From Spirochaetales bacterium (GTDB lineage Bacteria; Spirochaetota; Spirochaetia; DSM-2461): a stretch of DNA of 49,315 nucleotides. The notes beneath the pieces were generated by a model. The model saw only the letters and a program-made list of their open reading frames with translations, did not search any database and was not told where the DNA came from. The stretch spans positions 1-49,315 of the forward strand of contig JAQQAM010000178.1 of NCBI GenBank assembly GCA_028532905.1, written 5' to 3'. Numbering within the stretch: the first letter of the stretch is position 1; each line of letters begins with the position of its first letter. The position numbers and the translations under genes are program-made. This document shows positions 31,734-39,698 of this stretch, piece after piece.

Positions 31734-32969
31734 TTATGAATCTTCCGTCCCTTCGGGCAGGTTATTCTCTTCATCAGAATCGGAATTAGAATCAGATACA
31801 GACAGTTCATCACCCGGTTCAATGGATTTTCCGGCTCCCGGCATGGATTCAATATGAACCACCCGCTGGGGAAAGGGAATCTCGATCCCTTCTTCCTTGA
31901 ATGACTTCCATATCTCCATATTGGTCCAGGAAAAGGCATCCGCCTTGAAGGCTACATCCTTGACGAGGGTACGGAGAGCCACATTGATACCGCTGTCTCC
32001 GAAATTGAGTATCCGCACCACATTTTCAGGACCCGTAATCTTATAGGGGTTCCTTTCATTTATCTCTTCAAGGACAACCCGAACCTGCTCCAGGTCGGCA
32101 TTATAGGAAACCCCCACTTCATTAACAATGACCACTTTTCTGTCGGTGTAGGAGTAGTTATGTACCGCATTGTCCACAAAAAAGGAGTTGGGGATAATGA
32201 TGTTTTCATTCTGGAAGGTCCGGATGTCGGTTGAGATAAACCGGATATTCTGTACGATTCCGTCATATCCGTTAACCAGTACCCTGTCCCCCTCTTTTAT
32301 GGGCCGGGTGGAAATAATCATGATGCCCGCAAAGAAGTTGGCAACAATGCTCTGCAGACCGAAACCGAGACCAATACCGAGAACACCGAGAATCACACTC
32401 AGAGCCGACAGGTCAATACCCACGATAGACAGACCGAAGAGGAAGACCAGAGACATCACCAGATACCGGGTCAGACTACCAATGGAGAACCGTTTGGCTT
32501 CATCCAGGCCGAACTGGGCAAACAGGGATGATTCCAGAAATTTCCGGGCATATTTTCCCGACCAGGACGCCAGATAGAAAACAGGTATGAGCATCAGCAG
32601 GGTGACAACAGAAATCCGGGTGTTCCCCGAAACAAAGAAAGGCTGGTTCAGAACACCCAGAAAGCGGCTGAACCAGTAGTAGATTTCCTTTTCCAGCAGG
32701 CTGCCGATGGAGGCGACAAATCCTGCCAGAACAAGAACTTTTAGAATGAGTTTTGTATACTTCAAAACCCTGTCTTTTATCTCATCCTTCAGTTTGGTCA
32801 GAGCCAGTATCTTTCTGGTTCCCCATAAAAGAATGTGATATCCCAGTATCATCCCGATCATGGGAAGCACGACCCGGGTCACAAGACCCAGTATGCTGAA
32901 AGGCAGATTCACAGGGCCGACAGCAATATCCTGAGTGAGAATGTCGATCAGAGTTTTGAAGAATTCCAT
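31734..32969 (-). CDS. MscS-family mechanosensitive ion channel
   Basis: The 411-residue protein has four to five transmembrane helices. The pore helix GIGLGFGLQSIVANFFAGIMI (residues about 197-217) is followed by the beta domain (RPIKEGDRVLVNGYDGIVQNIRFISTDIRTFQNENIIIPNSFFVDN). The cytoplasmic cage region follows (VGVSYNADLEQVRVVLEEI), then an acidic Ser/Asp-rich tail (DSNSDSDEENNLPEGTEDS). It releases solutes during hypo-osmotic shock. It lies two bases downstream of the PyrF-PyrE gene, so they form one operon. Confidence 0.9.
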   Translation of the reverse strand: MEFFKTLIDILTQDIAVGPVNLPFSILGLVTRVVLPMIGMILGYHILLWGTRKILALTKLKDEIKDRVLKYTKLILKVLVLAGFVASIGSLLEKEIYYWFSRFLGVLNQPFFVSGNTRISVVTLLMLIPVFYLASWSGKYARKFLESSLFAQFGLDEAKRFSIGSLTRYLVMSLVFLFGLSIVGIDLSALSVILGVLGIGLGFGLQSIVANFFAGIMIISTRPIKEGDRVLVNGYDGIVQNIRFISTDIRTFQNENIIIPNSFFVDNAVHNYSYTDRKVVIVNEVGVSYNADLEQVRVVLEEINERNPYKITGPENVVRILNFGDSGINVALRTLVKDVAFKADAFSWTNMEIWKSFKEEGIEIPFPQRVVHIESMPGAGKSIEPGDELSVSDSNSDSDEENNLPEGTEDS

Positions 32970-32971
32970 AT

Positions 32972-34396
32972 TTATTCCTGTGCAGCGTATTCCAGCATGT
33001 CTTTCAGCTGGGTGTCGTCAATCAGCCCCAGATCGTGACAGGGCTGGAGCAGCTCTTTCACATGGGCATAGCTGTGGAGATTGACACCGGCAGCTTCCAT
33101 ATCCTTGCGTCCCTGAGCTCCCCGCTCCAGAAGGACGATCAGGTCTTCTACAACCAGACCGGCGCCTCTGAGGATCTCTATGGCTTCCACCTTGGACTTT
33201 CCAGTGGTAATCAGATCGTCCAGAAGAAGAACTCTTTCCCCTTTCTTGTATTCCCCTTCGATTCTGTTACCCGTTCCATGTTCTTTCATGGTCATCCGGG
33301 GATAGATCATGGGAATGCCGGCTTCCAGAGAGACGGCTGTGGCCAGGGGCAGTGCCGCCACAGGGATTCCGGCGATTCTGTCGTATTTGAGATCCTTGAT
33401 CAATTCGGCATAGGCTTTGGCTACTTCCGCCAGAAGTGCAGCATCCGATGACGTGCGGCGCACATCAATATAGAAAGGTGATTTTTTCCCGGATTTCAGG
33501 GTAAACTCCCCTACTTTGAAACATTCGGTTTTAATCAGCCCCTTCATGACCTTGTCCTTGCGGAGATCTTTCAGGCTCACACCGGAAACGCTGTTTCTTT
33601 TGGCCCTGGCATCATTCAGTTTGTCTCTGAACTCTTTAGCCGCCTTTCCGGGTTCTTCGGCACCGGCTACGGAACGGGAGACATTGGGGAGAATACCCAG
33701 ACCGTCGGCCCGGCATCCGGCGGATACGGCTTCCAGCATGTCACCGCCCTGTGTACCGATTCCGGGAGTCAGGAACCATGTGTCAGGACAGGCGGCTCTG
33801 ACTTTCTTCAGGGCCTCTGTATCGTTACCGGCCACAACAAGTCCCACCTGGGATCCCCAGCTGATACATTCTCTGGCAGTGGCAATATAAAGGTCTTCTG
33901 ATCCGCCGCCGGGAAGTTTGACCTGCAGATCCTGTATGGCTCCGGCACCGGGATTGGTGGTCCGGCACAGAAGGAATACGCCATGGTTGTCCCCTTTTTC
34001 CAAAAAGGGGTCAACCGCATCCCGGCCCATATAGGGGGACAGGGTGACAGCATCGGCTTTGTAAAAATCTATGAGAGAGTCGGCATAAGCCTGAGCGGTT
34101 GATCCGATATCATTTCTTTTAGCATCTATGAGGACAGGCACTTCTCTGGGTATAAGAGAAAGGGTTTCATTCAGGGCCTTCAGTCCTTCGGGGCCGTATA
34201 CTTCGTAAAAAGCAATATTGGGTTTGTAACAGGCTGTGTAGGGAAGTGTTTCTTCTATAATCCGTCTGTTCTGCTCCACAATAGCCTTCAGGGCTTTTCC
34301 GCTTCCTTTCTTGGCATCCACACGAGGGTCCAACCCGACACAAAGGAGAGAGTCTTTCTCTCTGCAGACTGCTTCCAGTTTTTCAAAAAATGTCAT
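32972..34396 (-). CDS. pyrFE: Fused orotidine-5'-phosphate decarboxylase / orotate phosphoribosyltransferase
   Basis: The 474-residue bifunctional enzyme has its OMP decarboxylase N-terminal (residues 1-270: LCVGLDPR, LIDAKRNDIGSTAQAY with the catalytic Asp91/Lys93/Asp96 set, TPGIGTQGGD) and its orotate phosphoribosyltransferase C-terminal (about 285-474: KSGKKSPFYIDVRRT, and VLLLDDLITTGKSKVEAI as the PRPP loop). Together these carry out the last two steps of UMP synthesis. The domain order is the reverse of eukaryotic UMP synthase. GGAG precedes the ATG. It leads an operon with MscS. Confidence 0.93.
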   Translation of the reverse strand: MTFFEKLEAVCREKDSLLCVGLDPRVDAKKGSGKALKAIVEQNRRIIEETLPYTACYKPNIAFYEVYGPEGLKALNETLSLIPREVPVLIDAKRNDIGSTAQAYADSLIDFYKADAVTLSPYMGRDAVDPFLEKGDNHGVFLLCRTTNPGAGAIQDLQVKLPGGGSEDLYIATARECISWGSQVGLVVAGNDTEALKKVRAACPDTWFLTPGIGTQGGDMLEAVSAGCRADGLGILPNVSRSVAGAEEPGKAAKEFRDKLNDARAKRNSVSGVSLKDLRKDKVMKGLIKTECFKVGEFTLKSGKKSPFYIDVRRTSSDAALLAEVAKAYAELIKDLKYDRIAGIPVAALPLATAVSLEAGIPMIYPRMTMKEHGTGNRIEGEYKKGERVLLLDDLITTGKSKVEAIEILRGAGLVVEDLIVLLERGAQGRKDMEAAGVNLHSYAHVKELLQPCHDLGLIDDTQLKDMLEYAAQE

Positions 34397-34548
34397 TAAT
34401 CATTACTCCGCTTGATTTTCTACCGCTCACAGGCGTTTTCATATTCTAAATTTTAGTCATTATATTGAAAAGGTCCGGGGCTGAACAGTGTGAAAACAAA
34501 GCATATTCCGCCTCTTGTTAAAATTCTTATTGAAAAGTTTTCGTTTAC

Positions 34549-34554
34549 TATAAT
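34549..34554 (+). promoter_or_regulatory. -10 box of an ultra-short-leader promoter for the cyclase gene
   Basis: A perfect TATAAT at 34549-34554 lies 13 bases before the ATG at 34568, implying a leader of about seven bases without a ribosome site. The nearest -35-like hexamers (TTATTG with 16 bases, or TTGAAA with 13 bases) are poor or badly spaced, so an activator may be needed. Confidence 0.45.
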
Positions 34555-34567
34555 AATATTGAGTTAT

Positions 34568-36628
34568 ATGAAAAAGATGTACCTCCTCCTGTCCCTGACG
34601 TTTCTTTTTCTGGCTGTAAATCTGCATGCAGACTACAGCGTCCTCCCTGCTTCAGGCGGAGTCATTGACCTGACGGGCATCGATGATACAGATGCGGTTA
34701 TTCCCTTAAAGGGAGAATGGGGATTCTTCTGGAAACAGCTGACAGCAGAGGATGAGCAACCTGACGCATTCATAAAGGTTCCCGGCAACTGGGCAGAAGG
34801 GAGCAGGTACAGCCCCGGCGGCTATGCCACTTACTATCTGGAGCTGAGGGGTCTCAGCAGAGGGGAACTATACAAGCTCTATATTCCTGAATCGGTTTCC
34901 GCCTATGAACTGTATTTAAGAGGAGACATGATCGCCTCAAACGGGACTGTGGGCACCGGCAGAAAAACATCCCGGCCGGTCTTCCTGCCGAAAACAGTTC
35001 TATTCAAAGCACAGGAAAGCAGTGAAACCCTCTATCTGCAGGTGAGTAATTTCCATTACAGAAAAAGCGGTATATGGAGAGACCTCTACATAGCCCCCCC
35101 CAACGTTCTGTCGTCCTATTATCAGAGGAAGATCCTCCTTGATTCATTCCTTCTCGGGCTGCTTGCCTTTGTGGCAGTGTATCATCTGAGTCTGTATATG
35201 TTCAGAAAAGAGGAGCGTTCAGCCCTCTACTTCGGCCTGATCTGCCTTATACTTTTTTTCCGGCAGATGACCACGGGAGAACAGCTTCTCACCTACATAT
35301 TCCCTGCCTTTCCCTGGGAAATAGCCCGAAGACTGGAATTCCTCCCCTTTTCTGCAGCAGCAGCCTTTTCGGTATGGTATTTCAACAGCCTGTACCCCTT
35401 TGAATACAGCAAAAGATTTCTGAAAGTGTATACCGTGATTGCTGCTCTGATGGGCTGTATTTTTATTCTGCTGCCTGTCAGGATCTCCAATCATTTTATA
35501 ATGACCGGAGAAATGATTATATTTGCAGGACTCTTATATTCCCTTTTTGTGGTTGTCATGGCTTTTACACATAAAAGGAACGGTGCCGCCCTGATTCTGA
35601 TGTCCATCGGCGTTCTGCTGGTCACAGTGGTGAATGACATACTCTACTCCAACCAGATTGTCATGAGTATTTATCTTGTTCCCTACGGGTTTATCTTTTT
35701 TATCTTTACCCAGAGTCTTATGCTTTCCAGACGTTTTGCCTACTCCTTCAGAACCATTGAAGACCTTACCATTAACCTGAAAGACTTTAATAAATCCCTC
35801 TCCCGGTTCGTGCCCTTCCAGTTTCTGGAATATCTGAATAAAAACAGTATCCTTGAAGTGGAACTGGGAGATCAGACTCTTAAGAATATGACCATTCTCT
35901 TTGCGGATATCCGCTCCTTCACCACACTGTCGGAGGTCATGACCCCGGAAGAGAATTTCAAGTTTCTCAACTCCTTTCTGTCCCAGGTTGTTCCTGTGAT
36001 ACGGGAAGGAGGCGGCTTTGTTGACAAATTTATCGGAGACGGGATCATGGCCCTTTTTCCCCAGTCCACCGATGAAGGGCTGAACACAGCCGTCAGCCTG
36101 CAGAGAGCTGTCCATAAGTACAACGAAGCCAGGGCCAGAGCCGGATATATCGATATCTGTCTGGGAATAGGCCTTCATACAGGGGGGCTGATGCTGGGAA
36201 CCATCGGTGAATCAGACAGAATGGAGACAACCGTTATTTCAGATACCGTTAATATTGCCTCCCGGATGGAACAGCTGACCAAGCAGTTTGGCGCCTCCAT
36301 CATCATCAGCGATGAACTGTATCAGAGTCTTGAACACCCTGAGGATTTTGAAACCAGAAAACTGGGATCCACCATCGTCAAAGGAAAACGGCATCCCATT
36401 ATTGTTATTGAAATTCTGGACAGCCTGTCGGAACGGGAAAAAGAACTGAAAATGAAAACAAGAGAGACTTTTGAACAGGGTATTGCCTGCTATGAAACAT
36501 TCAGAATCAAAGAGGCCATAGCCAAATTCCACGAAGTTCTGAATGTGAATCCTTCAGACTCGGCCGCCAGTCTTTTTATATCAAAGTGTCTGGAAGCCGA
36601 GTGTATTGAACCGGAAGATCCTTCCTAG
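34568..36628 (+). CDS. Class III adenylate cyclase with 7TM-DISM receptor
   Basis: The 686-residue protein has a signal peptide (to about residue 21), a periplasmic jelly-roll domain (residues 30-180) and seven transmembrane helices (about 190-390). A linker leads to a class III nucleotide cyclase domain (about 440-620), with metal-binding Asp447 (ILFADIRSFT) and Asp491 (FIGDGIMALF). The SDTVNIASRME block holds the substrate-specifying region, and its Asp favours adenylate over guanylate cyclase. A helical C-terminal tail (GIACYETFRIKEAIAKFHEVLNVNPSDSAASL) resembles one TPR pair. ATG 34568 starts the signal peptide; a GTG at 34490 would precede the promoter. It senses an envelope ligand and produces cAMP, sharing its sensor design with the chemoreceptor at 11809. 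Confidence 0.87.
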   Translation: MKKMYLLLSLTFLFLAVNLHADYSVLPASGGVIDLTGIDDTDAVIPLKGEWGFFWKQLTAEDEQPDAFIKVPGNWAEGSRYSPGGYATYYLELRGLSRGELYKLYIPESVSAYELYLRGDMIASNGTVGTGRKTSRPVFLPKTVLFKAQESSETLYLQVSNFHYRKSGIWRDLYIAPPNVLSSYYQRKILLDSFLLGLLAFVAVYHLSLYMFRKEERSALYFGLICLILFFRQMTTGEQLLTYIFPAFPWEIARRLEFLPFSAAAAFSVWYFNSLYPFEYSKRFLKVYTVIAALMGCIFILLPVRISNHFIMTGEMIIFAGLLYSLFVVVMAFTHKRNGAALILMSIGVLLVTVVNDILYSNQIVMSIYLVPYGFIFFIFTQSLMLSRRFAYSFRTIEDLTINLKDFNKSLSRFVPFQFLEYLNKNSILEVELGDQTLKNMTILFADIRSFTTLSEVMTPEENFKFLNSFLSQVVPVIREGGGFVDKFIGDGIMALFPQSTDEGLNTAVSLQRAVHKYNEARARAGYIDICLGIGLHTGGLMLGTIGESDRMETTVISDTVNIASRMEQLTKQFGASIIISDELYQSLEHPEDFETRKLGSTIVKGKRHPIIVIEILDSLSEREKELKMKTRETFEQGIACYETFRIKEAIAKFHEVLNVNPSDSAASLFISKCLEAECIEPEDPS

Positions 36629-38352
36629 AAGGCAACCCAGCAGACATCATAGGGCTCCAGGATAATTTCCCAGCGCCCCTCTTCTGCTTCTACCACCGAT
36701 CCGCCCTCTGTCAGGCTGTTGCATTCGGCAGGCAGTGCCACCGGACAGTTTCTGCCGTCCAGAACCATATCCAGCCGTCTGCGTGATGTATTCTGCAGAC
36801 AGAGTACAGACTCGCTGCTGTCATAAGCAGTACGGATCAGGGCAAAAACCTCGGGGTCAAGCTTAAGAACAGTCTGGGGAGAAGAGGGATCAAAGGCTTT
36901 ATGCTGTCTTCGTATTTTGAGCAGTCCCTTATAATACCGGTAGATCAGATTCCTGAGAGAATTCTCCTCTTCCAGTTCCCTTACCAGGGTCTGACTGTTC
37001 AGCTTTTCTCTATTGATACGCCGGTTGATGCCGGACTCCTCGACTCCCTGTGTCCAGTTTCCGGAACCGAGAATACTGTGCACATAGATACCCGGGACTC
37101 CCGCCATGCAGAGCATAACAGCCTGGGAGGCAATAAACTGCATGGCCTTGAGATCCACCGGAAGATCCGGATGATTCACAGCGTCTCTGTAATTGATATT
37201 CAGCTCATAGGGGATCTCGCCGTCAGGGGTAGCTTTATAGGAAACCTTGCCTCCCCTTGACTTCACAACTGAAATCAGATTATCCAGCTCTTTCTCATTC
37301 AGATAGCCCCGGGCCGGCAGAACCCCGATGCCGTCATGACTGGACATGAAATTGAAATAGGTATGATCCGGATTCACCTCCGGCAGAGAAGCGGCCCAGT
37401 CTGTCAGATGGGAGGCATTCTCTCTGACAAAGGCGTCCAGTGTCAGGGGCGGAAGGGTAAACTGATACACCATATGGGCTTCATTGTTACCGTCTCCGAA
37501 GTAGGAGATATTTTCCTTGTGGGGAACATTGGTTTCTGTCAGAAGAATAACGTGGGGAGCCACCTCGTTCAATACGGAACGGTAGAGCTGGACCACCGCA
37601 TGGGTTTTGGGATGGTGCATACAGCTGGTGCCGATCTCCTTCCATAGAAACCCGATGGCATCCAGTCTTATGATCTGAGCCCCTTTGGCGGCATACAGAA
37701 GAAAGATATCCAGGAATTCAAGAAGAACATCGGGATTGGAAAAATCCAGATCCACCTGATCGGGACTGAAGGTCGTCCAGATTTGCTCCTTTCCCCGGGC
37801 GGTTTCAAACTCCGTCAGAAGGGGCAGCGCTCTGGGTCTGAAGACCGAAGAGAGATCAGTAGAGGGATCAACAGAATGAAAGTAATGTGTGTATTTCTCA
37901 TCACCTGCCAGAAAGCCCTTGAACCAGTCGCTGGAAGCGCTGCAGTGGTTTAGTACCAGGTCAAACATAAGATTGAACTTCTCGCCCAGATCTTCTACAT
38001 CTTCCCAGCTGCCCAGGTCGGGATTGATCTGTCTGTAATCCACCACAGAGAATCCGTCATCCGACGTATAGGGGGAGAATGGGAGAATATGGATTCCCGA
38101 CAGCATATCTCTGAGCCAGAGATCAGCAAACTCCTTGAGAGCCTGCAGGGGTGTCATTCCCTCTTTTTTAATGGAGTCACCGTAGGTAATCATGACCACA
38201 TCATCTTCACTGAGGGGGAGTTTCCCCTGGGGAACTTTCGGAACCCTGATCAGAGAGGACCACTGATCCATCAGCTGATCAATCCTTTTTTCAACAGAGG
38301 GAGCGGCTTCACTTCCGTAAATAAATTCTATCAGTTCTTTTTTGGTCTTCAT
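36625..38352 (-). CDS. GH13 subfamily 18 sucrose-phosphorylase-like enzyme
   Basis: The 575-residue enzyme belongs to the GH13 TIM barrel, with catalytic residues Asp231 (IIRLDAIGF), Glu273 (LLTETNVPH) and Asp340 (MSSHDGIGV). HILPFSPYTSDDGFSVVDYR and LVLNHCSASSDWF are typical of the sucrose phosphorylase branch (GH13_18), and the length is near glucosylglycerate phosphorylase (YcjM type) rather than the roughly 500-residue bifidobacterial sucrose phosphorylase. It would phosphorolyse an alpha-glucoside, giving glucose 1-phosphate. The acceptor (sucrose, glucosylglycerate or glucosylglycerol) is undecided. Its end overlaps the cyclase end by four bases, convergent. The ATG lacks a ribosome site and follows a -10 box by seven bases. 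Confidence 0.82.
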   Translation of the reverse strand: MKTKKELIEFIYGSEAAPSVEKRIDQLMDQWSSLIRVPKVPQGKLPLSEDDVVMITYGDSIKKEGMTPLQALKEFADLWLRDMLSGIHILPFSPYTSDDGFSVVDYRQINPDLGSWEDVEDLGEKFNLMFDLVLNHCSASSDWFKGFLAGDEKYTHYFHSVDPSTDLSSVFRPRALPLLTEFETARGKEQIWTTFSPDQVDLDFSNPDVLLEFLDIFLLYAAKGAQIIRLDAIGFLWKEIGTSCMHHPKTHAVVQLYRSVLNEVAPHVILLTETNVPHKENISYFGDGNNEAHMVYQFTLPPLTLDAFVRENASHLTDWAASLPEVNPDHTYFNFMSSHDGIGVLPARGYLNEKELDNLISVVKSRGGKVSYKATPDGEIPYELNINYRDAVNHPDLPVDLKAMQFIASQAVMLCMAGVPGIYVHSILGSGNWTQGVEESGINRRINREKLNSQTLVRELEEENSLRNLIYRYYKGLLKIRRQHKAFDPSSPQTVLKLDPEVFALIRTAYDSSESVLCLQNTSRRRLDMVLDGRNCPVALPAECNSLTEGGSVVEAEEGRWEIILEPYDVCWVAF

Positions 38353-38359
38353 ATTCTAA

Positions 38360-38387
38360 AGTATAGAACAAGAGCCGGGGGATTCAA
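38360..38387 (-). promoter_or_regulatory. Candidate promoter giving a leaderless GH13 mRNA
   Basis: On the minus strand TTGAAT (38387-38382), 16 bases and TATACT (38365-38360) precede the ATG (38352) by seven bases. The -35 box overlaps the T tract of the upstream SPOR-gene terminator. Confidence 0.5.
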
Positions 38388-38417
38388 AAAAAAAAGGGAA
38401 GAACCGCGGTTCTGCCC
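38386..38417 (-). terminator. Terminator of the fliS-polA-SPOR operon
   Basis: On the minus strand GGGCAGAACCG pairs with CGGTTCTTCCC (38417-38396, one mismatch). Ten T follow. It ends the SPOR gene transcript. Confidence 0.8.
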
Positions 38418-38443
38418 TTTCATACAACTGTTTTACAGATCTG

Positions 38444-39100
38444 TCAGGAGTTCAAAGGGACCTGTTTTGTAATAGTAGACTGAATAACAAAACTCTCTTC
38501 ATAGCCTTCGAGCCCTTTAACCTGTACAGAAAACTTGTCAGCCTCTTCTTTGGTATTAAAGGCGCCGATTCTGACGCGGTACACTGCTTTTCCGTTGACA
38601 TCTTTGGTCTGTACGGTTGTGGTCAGTCCCTTTTCCTTCATAAAAGAGCCTACTGATTCGGCCTTGCTCAGAGAGCTGTAGGAACCGACCTGAATCCAGA
38701 ACACATCCACGCTGATATTTTTATACTGGGGTTCGGCTTTCACCACTGCCGGTTTTACTTCAACTGCTTTGACCGGTTCAGGTTCTGCAGGAACGGCTTC
38801 AGCTTCTACAGCTTCAGGAGTATCCACAACCTCTATTTCAATGGAATCATCACTAGTGTCTATGAGACCGGGAACTTCTTCATTGTCTCTGGCCATCTCA
38901 ATGGCATCGAAGACTTCCGTTTTTTCAGGGACAGGAGCGGTAGCCGCCAGTACAGGTTTCAGATCTTCCTGGTCCTTGTCAGGTGCAAAAAAGAAAAACC
39001 CGGCGGTCCCTACAATGATCAGGAGACCCAGCGCCGAGAGAAGAACCCACAGTGTATTCAGATTATTATCAACAGAAGTGTTATTTTCTTTATTATCCAT
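38444..39100 (-). CDS. SPOR-domain membrane protein
   Basis: The 218-residue protein has an N-terminal cytoplasmic tail, one transmembrane helix (LWVLLSALGLLIIVGTAGFFFF, about residues 17-38), an acidic Pro/Ala/Val/Glu-rich linker and a C-terminal SPOR domain (about 130-205: FWIQVGSYSSLSKAESVGSFM, VYRVRIGAFNTKEEADKFSVQVK). SPOR domains bind denuded glycan strands at division sites. I chose ATG 39100 with GGAGAG upstream; the longer in-frame start would overlap coaE. It is the last gene of the operon. Confidence 0.82.
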   Translation of the reverse strand: MDNKENNTSVDNNLNTLWVLLSALGLLIIVGTAGFFFFAPDKDQEDLKPVLAATAPVPEKTEVFDAIEMARDNEEVPGLIDTSDDSIEIEVVDTPEAVEAEAVPAEPEPVKAVEVKPAVVKAEPQYKNISVDVFWIQVGSYSSLSKAESVGSFMKEKGLTTTVQTKDVNGKAVYRVRIGAFNTKEEADKFSVQVKGLEGYEESFVIQSTITKQVPLNS

Positions 39101-39105
39101 ACTTT

Positions 39106-39696
39106 TTATCTCTCCGGTGGAAGATCTTTTATCCACTTATCCACCTTTTTGCGCAGAGCCTTTCTGGTGGAGCCGTTTCTTATAATATAAGTATCGACTC
39201 TGGAAAAAAAATATTGAGACTTAAGTTCTCTCTGAGACCGGAATCGGCTTATAAGATCTTTTACAGACCGGCGGTCCCTTTTATACGCCCGGAACAGCCT
39301 GACAGGAAGGGGGGCTTCCACCCATAGAATCCGGTCGCACTTCTTCCAGAAATCCGCCTTCTGCAGAGCCGCAGCATTCACAATCAGGGTTTCCCCCCTC
39401 CTCAGATCCGCCAGAATAGCATCCAGCCTGCGATGGAGTTCGGGATACAGAATATCTTCCAGTTTTTTCAGAGCCTCCGGATTGGTGAACACGATTCTGC
39501 CCAGTTCCACCCGGTCTATCTGGTCCTCTTCATCCAGAATACTGCTGCCGAATGCTGCGGAAAGGGCTGCGGCCAGGGCTCCCAGTGCCTCATGGGCCAT
39601 CAGGTCCATATCGACGGTTTCAAACCCCTTTTCCTGCAGCAGAGCCGCAATCTGATTCTTGCCGGAGCAGCTTTTTCCGGCCAGCCCGATGATCAT
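39106..39696 (-). CDS. coaE: Dephospho-CoA kinase
   Basis: The 196-residue protein has the P-loop GLAGKSCSGKN (residues 4-14) and the CoaE Asp at VDMDLMAH, then ALAAALSAAFGSSIL, a region where the usual LG(x)xVFxxP motif reads LGRIVFTNPEAL, then LHRRLDAIL and LWVEAPLPVRLFRAYKRD. It performs the last step of coenzyme A synthesis. The start is two bases beyond the polA stop codon, so coaE is coupled to polA, an arrangement known in other bacteria. Confidence 0.9.
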   Translation of the reverse strand: MIIGLAGKSCSGKNQIAALLQEKGFETVDMDLMAHEALGALAAALSAAFGSSILDEEDQIDRVELGRIVFTNPEALKKLEDILYPELHRRLDAILADLRRGETLIVNAAALQKADFWKKCDRILWVEAPLPVRLFRAYKRDRRSVKDLISRFRSQRELKSQYFFSRVDTYIIRNGSTRKALRKKVDKWIKDLPPER

Positions 39697-39698
39697 GT

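Noticed and set aside
34490-34567. Upstream GTG start for the cyclase
   Set aside because: It adds 26 residues before a clear signal peptide and lies upstream of the TATAAT box.
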